A stretch of 33,004 nt of DNA from Thiomicrorhabdus sp033238645 (GCA_033238645.1 BQXR01000013.1:1-33004), one strand, 5' to 3'. Positions 15,941-24,123 are shown, numbered from the stretch's first letter. The notes: a model not told the origin generated them from the letters alone. Translations and numbers: made by a program.

Positions 15941-16279
15941 ATGGCATTACAAAGCAAAAAGGTTTTAAAAGGTCAACTTAAACGTTGGAATGAGGCAAAA
16001 GGCTTTGGTTTCATTAATGCAGGAGATGAAGAGCGTGATATTTTTATTCACATTTCAGATCTTAAGGGCATGAGCCGCCGTCCAGTCGTTGGAGATACCA
16101 TTCACTACCAGATCATGGTGCAGGATGATGGTAAAAACAGAGCTATAAATGCAAAAATTGATGGCGTAAAGAAAGTTAAAGCAAAAGGTGCACATAATCA
16201 AAGCACTATCTCAAACACAGCAGGAATTTTAATTTCAACTGCTTTCATCACTTTATTAGTCATTATTGCACTGTTCTAA
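15941..16279 (+). CDS. Cold-shock domain protein with C-terminal membrane anchor
   Basis: A 112-residue protein. Residues about 8-75 form a cold-shock domain that binds single-stranded RNA or DNA. RNP1 is KGFGFI and RNP2 is DIFIHI, and the strand KGQLKRWNEA precedes them. A short basic stretch (VKKVKAKG) leads to a single hydrophobic helix at about 92-112 (GILISTAFITLLVIIALF). Many proteobacterial cold-shock proteins of this type carry a longer DUF1294 membrane region; here only one helix remains. It may hold nucleic acid near the inner membrane. The gene seems monocistronic, with a terminator-like hairpin on either side. A GGGTA/TACCC dyad lies about 20 bases before the ATG. Confidence 0.8.
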   Translation: MALQSKKVLKGQLKRWNEAKGFGFINAGDEERDIFIHISDLKGMSRRPVVGDTIHYQIMVQDDGKNRAINAKIDGVKKVKAKGAHNQSTISNTAGILISTAFITLLVIIALF

Positions 16280-16303
16280 AATCCAGGCGTAACGACCACT
16301 ATC

Positions 16304-16332
16304 GCCTAAGCACTCTTTAACACTGCTTAGGC
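16304..16332 (+). terminator. Inverted repeat after cold-shock gene
   Basis: A perfect 9-bp stem, GCCTAAGCA with TGCTTAGGC, and an 11-base loop, 24 bases after the stop. No T-tract follows (TATAAATC), so it is only a probable terminator. Confidence 0.45.
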
Positions 16333-16569
16333 TATAAATCACGTCTAAAAGTAGTATGACAAGAGCCATCTCTCTTCACGACTGCTTTCAAACTTCTAAA
16401 TAGAAACATTCCTAATCCCAACACAACAAACCCTCTCTGCTCTATACCACCATCATGGCTAAAGCCGCCCCCTTCTCAACATTAAGTATTGATTAACAAT
16501 CAGTTAATCCCCCTCTAAAGTAGTCTATTCAAAACAGGCATATAAAAATAACCCACTTAGTAAAGTAAA
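16333..16569. other. Intergenic gap upstream of iron operon
   Basis: No gene is seen. One dyad stands out, GATTAAC (16491-16497) and GTTAATC (16503-16509), with a five-base spacer; it could be an operator. A CCCCCTTCTC string near 16469-16478 is a poor match to the C-run motif. Confidence 0.4.
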
Positions 16570-16603
16570 TCTAATTGATAATTCTTATCATTTAGATTAA
16601 ACT
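16570..16603 (+). promoter_or_regulatory. Fur box overlapping promoter of iron operon
   Basis: TGATAATTCTTATCA at 16576-16590 fits the 7-1-7 Fur consensus (TGATAAT-N-ATTATCA) with one mismatch. It sits in a larger near-palindrome at 16570-16596 with TCTAA/TTAGA flanks. A candidate promoter, TTGATA (16575-16580), 17 bases, TAAACT (16598-16603), places the Fur site over the -35. Iron-bound Fur should therefore block transcription of the transporter genes. Confidence 0.8.
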
Positions 16604-16636
16604 AATTTCAACACTCATGTAAAGGTTGATAAAACA

Positions 16637-17650
16637 ATGAAAAACACTTGGATTCTGTTAATAATTTGTACACTTGGCATGCCTGTTTACGCAGCCAGTG
16701 ATGAAGTCAATGTTTACTCTGCCCGCAAAGAGCAGTTGATCAAACCGCTACTAACAGAGTTCACTCGTCAGACGGGCATTAAGGTTAATTTAGTCACCAG
16801 TAAAGCTGATGCCCTATTGAAGCGTTTAGAGTCTGAAGGCCGTAATAGCCCTGCTGATATTCTGATTACGACTGATGCGGGTCGCCTGCATCGTGCAAAA
16901 GTAGCTGATGTTTTACAACCAAGCCTAAATGATGCTATGAAGAAATTAGTGCCTGAACATCTACGTGATGCAGAGGGCTATTGGATTGGGCTAACCACTC
17001 GCTCACGCATGGTGGTTTATGCGAAAGACCGAGTGAAAGCATCTGAGTTAAGCACTTATGAAGACTTAGCAGATCCTAAGTGGAAAAAGCGCATCTGTGT
17101 TCGTTCATCAAACAATATCTATAACCAGTCTTTAGTGGCTTCCATGCTCTCTCATAAAGGTGTAAAGCAGACTGAAACCTGGGCTAAAGGTCTTGTGAAC
17201 AACTTTGCACGTAAACCAAAAGGCGGGGATCGTGATCAAATCAAGGCGGTTGCAGCTGGACAGTGTGATATTGCGATCGTGAACAGTTATTACTTAGGTC
17301 AAATGATCAATAGCAAAGATGCTAAACAGAAAGCGGCGGCTCAAAAGGTAAGTGTCTTCTGGCCAAACCAGTCAGACCGTGGGGCGCACATTAATGTAAG
17401 CGGGATCGCAGTCACTAAAGCGGCACAGAATAAGGACAATGCAGTTAAGTTAATTGAGTTTTTACTCTCTCCAGAATCACAAGTTTGGTATGCAGAAACC
17501 AATAACGAATACCCTGTGGTTGCTAATGCAAAGTGGAGTAAAACCTTAACAAGTTGGGGTAAATTTCACAGTGACAGCTTAAACTTAACCAAGCTGGGTC
17601 AGTTAAACTCCCAAGCGGTTCGTATTATGGATAGAGCTGGATGGCGATAA
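16637..17650 (+). CDS. fbpA: Periplasmic ferric iron-binding protein of ABC transporter
   Basis: A 337-residue periplasmic binding protein of the FbpA/FutA/AfuA type. A signal peptide ends at about residue 19 (GMPVYA). The mature protein starts with DEVNVYSARKEQLI. The twin tyrosines Y218 and Y219 (NSYYLGQM), together with the N-terminal YSAR tyrosine, match the usual Fe(III) ligands. It would deliver ferric iron to the permease encoded next. The ATG has AAAGG upstream and lies about 27 bases after the expected transcription start of a promoter overlapped by a Fur box. It is first in a three-gene operon. The symbol is by family; futA or afuA would fit as well. Confidence 0.9.
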   Translation: MKNTWILLIICTLGMPVYAASDEVNVYSARKEQLIKPLLTEFTRQTGIKVNLVTSKADALLKRLESEGRNSPADILITTDAGRLHRAKVADVLQPSLNDAMKKLVPEHLRDAEGYWIGLTTRSRMVVYAKDRVKASELSTYEDLADPKWKKRICVRSSNNIYNQSLVASMLSHKGVKQTETWAKGLVNNFARKPKGGDRDQIKAVAAGQCDIAIVNSYYLGQMINSKDAKQKAAAQKVSVFWPNQSDRGAHINVSGIAVTKAAQNKDNAVKLIEFLLSPESQVWYAETNNEYPVVANAKWSKTLTSWGKFHSDSLNLTKLGQLNSQAVRIMDRAGWR

Positions 17651-17670
17651 AATAAGCAACAAAATTTTCT

Positions 17671-19299
17671 ATGAAAAAATATCTTAATCTCTGGTCGATA
17701 CTGACCATTGCAACAGCTCTACTGCTGACGGTTCCCCTATGGGTGCTCGTCAGTTTTGTGTTTGAGCCAACCAATGAAACCTGGGCACACCTTGTAGACA
17801 CCCTGTTACCTGAGTATATTTTTAACTCTTTATGGCTCATGCTTGGCGTCAGTATCGGTACCCTACTATTAGGTATCCCAAGCGCTTGGTTTATCAGCCA
17901 GTATGATTTTTTTGGCAAGAAAGTATTGCAGTGGGCACTGCTACTACCCTTAGCCATGCCCGCCTATATTATCGCTTACACCTATACAGGCCTGCTAGAA
18001 TTTGAAGGCCCCGTTCAAAGCTTTTTAAGAACCCTGTTTGAGACGCAGACGGTTAATCTCTGGTTCCCCGAGGTTCGCTCTGTCGGTGGCGCAATCATTA
18101 TGTTCTCTCTAGTGCTTTACCCTTATGTTTATCTATTAGCGCGTACTGCATTTAGCAACCAAAGTCACAGCGTGATGCACGCTAGCCGAACCCTAGGTGC
18201 AGGGCCTTATAAGACCTTTTTTAAGGTAGCTCTACCGATTGCTCGCCCCGCTATTATTGCTGGTTTAACCTTGGCCTTAATGGAAACCTTGGCAGATTTT
18301 GGTACTGTACAACACTTTGGTATAGCCACTTTCACCACGGGTATTTATCGTACTTGGACGGCATTTGGTGATACCACCACCACGGCACAACTCTCCGTCT
18401 TACTACTGGTTTTTGTCACCATTTTAATGATGGTTGAGTTCTGGTCACGCAGACAAGCAAAATACTTTACGGGCAGCAATCAAGCAGCTCAAGCAATGCC
18501 CACTAAACTCAGCGGCATAAAAAGTGCAATGGCTTTTAGTATCTGTCTATTGCCAATTCTATTTGGTTTTATTCTGCCATCGTTGCAACTACTGGACTGG
18601 TCAATCAATGTTGCCGAAACCAACTTGAATATGGAATTTCTTAAGTTGGTTTGGAATAGCTTTAGTTTGGCCTTTATCACCGCACTGGTCACTGTCTCCA
18701 TCGCGCTCATGCTCTCTTATGCGAAACGCAGCCAAAAGAATAGAACCGTAGACAGTGCTGTCCGCCTCTCGGCACTAGGCTACGCCATTCCAGGCACGGT
18801 CATTGCTGTTGCCGTCATAATCCCATTTGCTTGGTTTGATAATACATTAGATGCTTGGGCAAGAGAGACCTTAAACATCTCAACAGGCCTACTGTTATCG
18901 GGAACGCTATTTGCTCTGGTGTTTGCTTACTGCTTCCGCTTTTTATCAGTCGCACTACAGAGTTTAAACTCGGGATTTTCACAGATAAAACCCAGTATGG
19001 ATGAGTCTGCCAAAACACTGGGGGCTAGCAACTGGACGATACTTCGCCGTATCCATACCCCCCTGCTCAAAAGTAGCTTACTCACCGCTTTTATCCTAGT
19101 CTTTGTTGAAGTTCTAAAGGAACTACCGACAACCCTTATTTTAAGACCTTTTAACTTTAATACCCTATCCGTTAAAGCATACGAAATGGCCGCTGATGAA
19201 CGTCTTGCCGATGCAGGCCTACCCGCTTTACTGATTGTCATTACGGGGTTAATCCCCGTTATTATTTTGAGCAAAATGATTGGAAACCGCAATGCGTGA
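17671..19299 (+). CDS. fbpB: Ferric iron ABC transporter permease
   Basis: A 542-residue inner-membrane permease with two fused BPD-type halves, about 12 membrane helices in all. Each half has an EAA loop that docks onto the ATPase: RTLGAGPYKTFFKVALPIAR in the first, and KTLGASNWTILRRIHTPLLK in the second. The fused arrangement and length match FbpB/SfuB. The gene starts 20 bases after the binding-protein stop, and its end overlaps the ATPase start. The second EAA loop region contains a motif copy, C6 plus TGCTC (19058-19068), encoding TPLLK. Confidence 0.9.
   Translation: MKKYLNLWSILTIATALLLTVPLWVLVSFVFEPTNETWAHLVDTLLPEYIFNSLWLMLGVSIGTLLLGIPSAWFISQYDFFGKKVLQWALLLPLAMPAYIIAYTYTGLLEFEGPVQSFLRTLFETQTVNLWFPEVRSVGGAIIMFSLVLYPYVYLLARTAFSNQSHSVMHASRTLGAGPYKTFFKVALPIARPAIIAGLTLALMETLADFGTVQHFGIATFTTGIYRTWTAFGDTTTTAQLSVLLLVFVTILMMVEFWSRRQAKYFTGSNQAAQAMPTKLSGIKSAMAFSICLLPILFGFILPSLQLLDWSINVAETNLNMEFLKLVWNSFSLAFITALVTVSIALMLSYAKRSQKNRTVDSAVRLSALGYAIPGTVIAVAVIIPFAWFDNTLDAWARETLNISTGLLLSGTLFALVFAYCFRFLSVALQSLNSGFSQIKPSMDESAKTLGASNWTILRRIHTPLLKSSLLTAFILVFVEVLKELPTTLILRPFNFNTLSVKAYEMAADERLADAGLPALLIVITGLIPVIILSKMIGNRNA
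19058..19068 (+). repeat. C-run/TGCTC motif copy (C6 TGCTCAAAAGT)
   Basis: Six C then TGCTCAAAAGT. The downstream eleven bases equal those of the copy at 11582 read in the other direction. It lies in the permease gene. Confidence 0.85.
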
Positions 19300-20374
19300 A
19301 CTACAGATTAAACAGATAAAAACCACTCATCAAAATACAACCATCATCGATAATATTTCAGTACACCTAAAGGCGGGAGAGATCGGTTGTCTATTAGGAC
19401 CAAGTGGCTGTGGTAAAACGACCCTATTACGAAGCATTGCAGGTTTACAAAAACTTACTGAAGGAGAGATCTACCTAGGCGATCAATTAGTCTCCTCCAA
19501 CCAGTTTCATCTAGCGATTGAGAAACGTAAAGTCGGCATGGTATTTCAGGATTATGCGCTGTTTCCACACATGAATATTGCCGATAATATTCGTTTTGGT
19601 ATTGAGCACCAAAGCAGAAAACAGCAACAGGATCGTATTCATCAACTACTAGAACTGGTTAACTTAGCGGGTAAAGAGCGTCGTTACCCGCATGAGCTTT
19701 CTGGTGGACAACAGCAGAGAGTCGCCCTAGCGCGCGCGCTAGCTGCTAAACCACAAATTCTACTGATGGATGAACCTTTCTCAGGATTGGATGTTGAGTT
19801 AAGAGAGAGCCTAGCGAGACAAGTGCGCTGTATTTTAAAGACCGAAGGCATTACCGCACTGATGGTCACGCATAATCAAAACGAAGCTTTTGCCATCGCT
19901 GACTCAGTAGGTGTTATGAAAGACGGCGAGTTATTGCAGTGGGATACGCCTTACAATCTCTACCATCAACCAAACTACCCTTTTATAGCTGATTTTATTG
20001 GGCAAGGGGTCTTAATTAAAGGATCTATCTGCGGTTGCCGCCAAGTACATACTGAGCTGGGTGTATTAAATACTCAGCTCGCAGAGGATCATGCAACCGG
20101 TGAAAAGGTCTCTGTTTTAGTTAGACCTGATGATATTATTCACAGCGATAAGAGTAGCTGGCAACTTGAAGTGGTGAGCCGAGTCTTTAGAGGCTCTCAC
20201 TTTTTATTCACACTGAAACTCCCTAATGATGAACAGGTCATGTGCATGAGCCAATCCCACCATGATCATGCGGTGGGTTCCAAGATAGGTATCAAACTAG
20301 AGATGGATCATGCAGTAGTCTTCCCTCTGCAAAACCTTAAGAAGGTCAAAGCACACTGCTGTACCTCTGTCTAA
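19292..20374 (+). CDS. fbpC: Ferric iron ABC transporter ATP-binding protein
   Basis: A 360-residue ATPase that powers ferric iron import. Walker A is GPSGCGKTTLL, the Q-loop VFQDYALFPH, the signature LSGGQQQRVALARAL, Walker B ILLMDEPFSGLD, and the switch His lies in MVTHNQNEA. A C-terminal TOBE-like domain follows after about residue 230. The ATG at 19292 lies eight bases inside the permease gene, with GGA upstream, pointing to coupled translation. A TTG at 19280 in frame has no better signal. The gene ends 35 bases from the convergent ggt gene; only a weak CTCTA/TAGAG hairpin is seen between them. Confidence 0.9.
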   Translation: MRELQIKQIKTTHQNTTIIDNISVHLKAGEIGCLLGPSGCGKTTLLRSIAGLQKLTEGEIYLGDQLVSSNQFHLAIEKRKVGMVFQDYALFPHMNIADNIRFGIEHQSRKQQQDRIHQLLELVNLAGKERRYPHELSGGQQQRVALARALAAKPQILLMDEPFSGLDVELRESLARQVRCILKTEGITALMVTHNQNEAFAIADSVGVMKDGELLQWDTPYNLYHQPNYPFIADFIGQGVLIKGSICGCRQVHTELGVLNTQLAEDHATGEKVSVLVRPDDIIHSDKSSWQLEVVSRVFRGSHFLFTLKLPNDEQVMCMSQSHHDHAVGSKIGIKLEMDHAVVFPLQNLKKVKAHCCTSV

Positions 20375-20409
20375 GCTGCTTTAGAGAATCATAAACATAA
20401 CCCTAGACT

Positions 20410-22134
20410 CTATTTAGAGATTGAAAACACCTCAGAAACCCCACGACCTCTGCTGTCAGAGGCGGCAGAAATCCCCCCCCCCTGCTGAATAATAAGTTGC
20501 ACATCGCCCATGTAGTTATTCTGTTTAAGCTGATACCCCATCCCCTCTAAAGCGGTTTTAGTAGCTTGTAGTAGCTCCGGGTTATAGGCAATTTGATCTT
20601 TCGGCAGTAGTTGATGATGAACGCGTGGCGCATCGATTGCTTGTTGTGCAGTCATGCCCTCTTCGACCACATTAACAATCGTTTGAAAAACTGAGGTGAT
20701 AATAGTGGAACCACCTGGTGTTCCAACAACCATCTCGACTTGATTATCTTTCAATACAATTGTTGGCGACATAGATGAGAGCATGCGCTTTTCTGGTGCG
20801 ACTTCATTAGCTTTACCACCGACTACACCAAAGACATTGGCGACACCTGGCTTGGTACTAAAATCATCCATCTCATTATTCATTAAGAAGCCTGCACCAC
20901 TGACAACCACGCCACTACCAAATGGCATATTTAAAGTATAGGTGTTAGAAACTGCATTACCTTGTGCATCCATAATAGAGAAGTGTGTTGTTTCTGGAGA
21001 CTCTAATTTACCAAACTTGACTTTCTCTGATTCTGAAATCTTATCCATTAATACCGACTGGCTACGCTTGGTTAGATAGTCGGCAGACGTTAAACTCTCC
21101 ACAGGCACCTTAATAAAATCAGGATCGCCTAAGTAGTGTGCTCTATCAGCATAAACTCGCTTCTCTAACTCGGCATAAAAGTGTGTTTTAACCACCTGTT
21201 CAGAGATACCTTGCTTTTTCGCTTCAATAATCGCTTGATCAAGTTGCGTTTGCAGCATCGCTTTCATCTTTAATAGTTGAACAATCGCCACACCACCAGA
21301 GCTTGGTGGTGGTGCTGATACAATTTGACGACCTAACCACTCACCCACCACAGGCTTGCGCCAAATAGCTTGGTAACTCTGAAGGTCATCTTTCGTAATT
21401 AAGCCACCGCCTCTTTTCATCTCATTGACGATCAGTTGTGCGGTATAACCTTGATAGAACTCCTCTACCCCTCGTGAAGAGATTCGATTGAGCGTCATGG
21501 CAAGTTCAGGCTGTCTAAAAAGCGTGCCCTCTTTTAATTTAGAGAAGAAGCCTTTAAAGTTAAGCGGAACAGGTGATTTATTGGCGATCCAACTCTGATA
21601 CCAAGCTGCTGTCTGAGCCAATTGCTTAGAGACAACAAACCCCTGACCGGCATATTTAATCGCTGGCTTTAAAAGTTCTTTCCAAGGTTGTGAACCAAAT
21701 TTCTGATGAACTGTCCATAATCCCATGACCGTACCTGGCACGCCTGACGCTTGATAACCGACTAAAGATTTATATGGAATAACGTTCTTGTTCTTATCTA
21801 AATAGAGTTCCGTAAAAGCTGCTTTTGGGGCTTTCTCTCGGTAATCCAAAAATAGTGTTCTGTCAAAGTCCTTTTTAGCCGATGCATTAAACAGTGTCAT
21901 AAAACCACCGCCCCCTAAGTTACCTGCTTCAGGGTATGTTACCGCCAGTACAAAAGCCGCAGCAACCGCAGCATCCACCGCATTACCGCCCGACATCAAT
22001 ACCTTCCTCGCGACCTTTGCACTGTATTGATCTGGCATAGCGATAGCAGCCTGATGTTGAGTAGCGGCAATAGCGCCTACTGAAAATAGATTGCCAACCA
22101 GGGAGACTGAAATAATAGATAGAACTTTTAACAT
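20410..22134 (-). CDS. ggt: Gamma-glutamyltransferase
   Basis: A 574-residue precursor of periplasmic gamma-glutamyltransferase, which cleaves glutathione and transfers the gamma-glutamyl group. The signal peptide covers about residues 1-24 (ends GAIAA). The N-terminal block NAVDAAVAAAFVLAVTYPEA is typical. Self-cleavage should occur before T382 in ESPETTHFSIMD, which becomes the nucleophile of the small subunit. Later blocks include SSMSPTIV and GTPGGSTIITSV. Near the C-terminus QQGGGI is encoded by a C10 run plus TGCT (20473-20486), the longest homopolymer in the window and a likely slippage site. The reading frame is intact here. The gene is divergent from the SYLF gene. Confidence 0.93.
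   Translation of the reverse strand: MLKVLSIISVSLVGNLFSVGAIAATQHQAAIAMPDQYSAKVARKVLMSGGNAVDAAVAAAFVLAVTYPEAGNLGGGGFMTLFNASAKKDFDRTLFLDYREKAPKAAFTELYLDKNKNVIPYKSLVGYQASGVPGTVMGLWTVHQKFGSQPWKELLKPAIKYAGQGFVVSKQLAQTAAWYQSWIANKSPVPLNFKGFFSKLKEGTLFRQPELAMTLNRISSRGVEEFYQGYTAQLIVNEMKRGGGLITKDDLQSYQAIWRKPVVGEWLGRQIVSAPPPSSGGVAIVQLLKMKAMLQTQLDQAIIEAKKQGISEQVVKTHFYAELEKRVYADRAHYLGDPDFIKVPVESLTSADYLTKRSQSVLMDKISESEKVKFGKLESPETTHFSIMDAQGNAVSNTYTLNMPFGSGVVVSGAGFLMNNEMDDFSTKPGVANVFGVVGGKANEVAPEKRMLSSMSPTIVLKDNQVEMVVGTPGGSTIITSVFQTIVNVVEEGMTAQQAIDAPRVHHQLLPKDQIAYNPELLQATKTALEGMGYQLKQNNYMGDVQLIIQQGGGISAASDSRGRGVSEVFSISK
20473..20486 (-). repeat. C-run/TGCT motif copy (C10 TGCTGAA)
   Basis: Ten C then TGCTGAATAA, inside ggt, encoding QQGGGI. 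It is the longest homopolymer in the window. Confidence 0.8.
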
Positions 22135-22199
22135 ACGATGATCTCAATAAGTGCGAATAACTTGCGCATAAATATAAATAAGGGTGCGATAAAATAACT

Positions 22200-22225
22200 G
22201 GGGCTATCTAAACAGAGATAGCCTC
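22200..22225. promoter_or_regulatory. Inverted repeat between divergent ggt and SYLF genes
   Basis: GGCTATCT (22202-22209) pairs with AGATAGCC (22216-22223) across a six-base loop; one G:T and one G:C pair extend it. Both flanking genes read away from it, so it is not a normal terminator. It may be an operator or an untranslated-leader structure. Confidence 0.4.
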
Positions 22226-22421
22226 ATAAGACCAGATTTTTTGACGATAATGACTTAGGGTAAGAGAGTGTTTTTTCCCAGTAAATAGAACGTCTTATAA
22301 AATTTTAGAGATTCCTTCCAGAATATTTTCGCTTTACATTAGATTTTTGATCCAATTAGGCTAAAATAGCCCAATATGACATCGACCACTTTATTGACGA
22401 GCTTAAATTTAAGGATTAACC

Positions 22422-23057
22422 ATGTTTACTAAAACAACGCTAGCATCGCTTTTTATTGCAGCTTTCACACTGATCTCTTCACCTGTTTTTGCTGAGGATG
22501 ACTACTCTTCAGACTACTCGTCAAGCCCTAACTCAGAATCAAACCAAGGTGTTGTTGATGCGGAGCTTGAGCTCGCTACGGCAGCCTTTCGAAACTCGAA
22601 ATCGGGTCAATTCTTTGAACACTCATATGGTTATGCTATCTTTCCAACCATTGGAAAAGTCGGACTTTTCTTTCTCGGTGGAGGCTATGGCCAAGGTAGT
22701 GTATTTGAAAAGGGTCGCTATGTAGGGGATGCAGAGATGATGCAAATAACTGCAGGTTGGCAGTTAGGTGGTCAAGCATTTAGTCAGATAATCTTCTTCC
22801 AAGATCAACGCGCATTTGATGAATTTACCAGTGGTAACTTTGAGTTTGGTGCTGCGGCATCAGCCGTTGTGGTCAATGCTGGCATTGCAGCAGAAGCGTC
22901 GACTAAAGGGACTTCTGCAACCGCCAATGCAGGAAACCGCAGAGTTAAAACTGAAGGTCAATACTATAAAGGTATGGCCGTTTTCAGTATTGCTAAAGGT
23001 GGTTTAATGTATGAAGCGGTACTAGCAGGGCAGAAATTTACTTTCCACCCAAGATAG
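22422..23057 (+). CDS. Secreted SYLF (Ysc84-like) domain protein
   Basis: A 211-residue exported protein. The signal peptide is residues 1-24 (ISSPVFA). A short acidic Ser-rich stretch follows (EDDYSSDYSS), then a SYLF domain from about residue 40 to the end. Diagnostic blocks are YGYAIFPTIGKVGLFFLGGG, GYGQGSVFEKGRYVG, and KGGLMYEAVLAGQKF. SYLF domains bind phosphoinositides in eukaryotes; in bacteria the role is unknown and an envelope location is likely. AAGGA precedes the ATG. The gene has its own intrinsic terminator. A GGCTA/TAGCC dyad lies about 50 bases before the start. Confidence 0.85.
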   Translation: MFTKTTLASLFIAAFTLISSPVFAEDDYSSDYSSSPNSESNQGVVDAELELATAAFRNSKSGQFFEHSYGYAIFPTIGKVGLFFLGGGYGQGSVFEKGRYVGDAEMMQITAGWQLGGQAFSQIIFFQDQRAFDEFTSGNFEFGAAASAVVVNAGIAAEASTKGTSATANAGNRRVKTEGQYYKGMAVFSIAKGGLMYEAVLAGQKFTFHPR

Positions 23058-23079
23058 AACACTTTCACACTCTCTTATT

Positions 23080-23103
23080 AAAGGCCTTAACTGGCCTTTT
23101 TTT
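23080..23103 (+). terminator. Intrinsic terminator of SYLF gene
   Basis: AAAGGCC pairs with GGCCTTT over a six-base loop and runs into a tract of seven T. It lies about 22 bases after the stop codon. Confidence 0.85.
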
Positions 23104-23142
23104 ATTAAACCGACAAAGTATCCCTAATTTGACGAGGCCACC

Positions 23143-23481
23143 ATGGATTTAAGTTTTCTAGCTGATTTTATCGAACCTATCGCAGACTGGGTTAATGGTT
23201 ATTTGTATGAGATCGCACTAGCTATGATCTCGACCCTACTGGTTATTTATGGTGACAAGATTTTAGCCCTGATTAAAAAGCAGATTGGTAGCCTAAAACC
23301 ATTTTTACGCATCACACTCTTTGTGGTGTTCTGTTCATTTGGCTTTGCACTCTTAACGACTTTTTTAACACCCTTAATTGTCGCGTTCATCCAAGACATT
23401 GATAGTATTTGGTCTCCACTAGTTGTATTGATACTCTTCTACATTATTGGTTGGCTTGCACAGAAACGTGGTTTTATCTAA
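23143..23481 (+). CDS. DUF3392 family membrane protein
   Basis: A 112-residue inner-membrane protein with three predicted helices, at about 22-45 (EIALAMISTLLVIYGDKILA), 55-83 and 90-107. The pattern YGDKI, then RITLFVVFCSFGFALLT, then a WLAQKR tail matches DUF3392, a small family typical of gammaproteobacteria. The function is unknown. The gene lies between the SYLF terminator and the motif-built terminator at 23554, so it is probably transcribed alone. CGAGG 11 to 7 bases before the ATG may act as the ribosome site. Confidence 0.75.
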   Translation: MDLSFLADFIEPIADWVNGYLYEIALAMISTLLVIYGDKILALIKKQIGSLKPFLRITLFVVFCSFGFALLTTFLTPLIVAFIQDIDSIWSPLVVLILFYIIGWLAQKRGFI

Positions 23482-23553
23482 GAATCAGTCCAGTTACGGC
23501 CTAAATTCAATAAGAACACTTATTTCTCTTAATACTGTAAAACCCTAAAACCA

Positions 23554-23590
23554 AAAAGCCCCCCTGCTCAAAATGAGCAGGGGGGCTTTT
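23554..23590. terminator. Bidirectional terminator built from two facing motif copies
   Basis: Two copies of the C6-TGCTCA motif face each other. The arm AAAAGCCCCCCTGCTCA (23554-23570) and its exact complement (23574-23590) form a 17-bp stem with an AAA loop. The ends read TTTT on the plus strand and TTTTT on the minus strand. It sits between the convergent DUF3392 and ppiC genes and could end both transcripts. Confidence 0.85.
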
Positions 23591-23647
23591 AAACTTTAAA
23601 CTCGCCTAAGCTAAACTAACTTAAATCAAGCTTAATCCAAGTTTGCA

Positions 23648-23929
23648 TTACTCTGTACGGCTAGTCACTTCAAGCAGGTGATAACCAAACTGAGTTTTAA
23701 CAGGCCCTTCAACAGAACCGATATCAGCACTGAAAACCACTTTATCAAACTCAGGCACCATCATCCCTGGGCCAAACTGACCTAGATCACCACCACTTTT
23801 TCCAGAAGGGCAGTTTGAGTGCTCACTCGCAACATCCGCAAAATCTGTACCGTTATTAATCTGCTCTTTTAATTCATTACATTTTTCTTCACTGTCTACT
23901 AAGATGTGACGCGCTGTTGCTAAAGCCAT
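23648..23929 (-). CDS. ppiC: Small parvulin peptidyl-prolyl isomerase
   Basis: A 93-residue single-domain parvulin, the same length as E. coli PpiC, that isomerises X-Pro bonds. The family pattern is complete: ATARHILV at the start, FADVASEHSNCPSGKSGGDL, GQFGPGMMVPEFDKVVF, and VKTQFGYHLLEV at the end. It has no signal peptide and should be cytosolic. AGGAAG precedes the ATG at good spacing. The gene is monocistronic, facing DUF3392 across the motif-built terminator and divergent from the mevalonate operon. Confidence 0.93.
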   Translation of the reverse strand: MALATARHILVDSEEKCNELKEQINNGTDFADVASEHSNCPSGKSGGDLGQFGPGMMVPEFDKVVFSADIGSVEGPVKTQFGYHLLEVTSRTE

Positions 23930-24056
23930 GTGCTCTTCCTTTAAGGTTTATTAAATTTTAAAATCAAGTTTTCTTAACTAAGAATATAGGGACACAATCG
24001 ACAGATTCAAGAAGTCTCTAAACTTATTTTAGGATTAAATTTTATCCACCCCCCTA

Positions 24057-24068
24057 CCCCCCCTGCTC
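24057..24068 (+). repeat. C-run/TGCTC motif copy (C7 TGCTCAAA)
   Basis: Seven C then TGCTCAAAG, in the gap between ppiC and the mevalonate operon, 43 bases before the candidate -10 box. A separate C6 run ends two bases upstream. Confidence 0.85.
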
Positions 24069-24087
24069 AAAGCGCAAGATTAAGCAC

Positions 24088-24116
24088 TGTTTAATTCACA
24101 ATGCATCCCTTATAAT
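24088..24116 (+). promoter_or_regulatory. Candidate promoter of mevalonate operon
   Basis: A perfect TATAAT at 24111-24116 has a weak -35 (TGTTTA, 24088-24093) at 17 bases. Initiation seven to eight bases downstream would fall at or next to the ATG at 24124. This predicts a leaderless first gene. No Shine-Dalgarno sequence is seen before either possible start. Confidence 0.5.
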
Positions 24117-24123
24117 GTGCGCT

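Noticed and set aside
18927..19292. Minus-strand open frame of 121 codons inside the permease gene
   Set aside because: It lies antisense to conserved permease sequence and has no family features.
23554..23590. G-quadruplex at the C/G-rich hairpin or other motif sites
   Set aside because: Each site has a single G-run; four spaced runs are needed for an intramolecular quadruplex.
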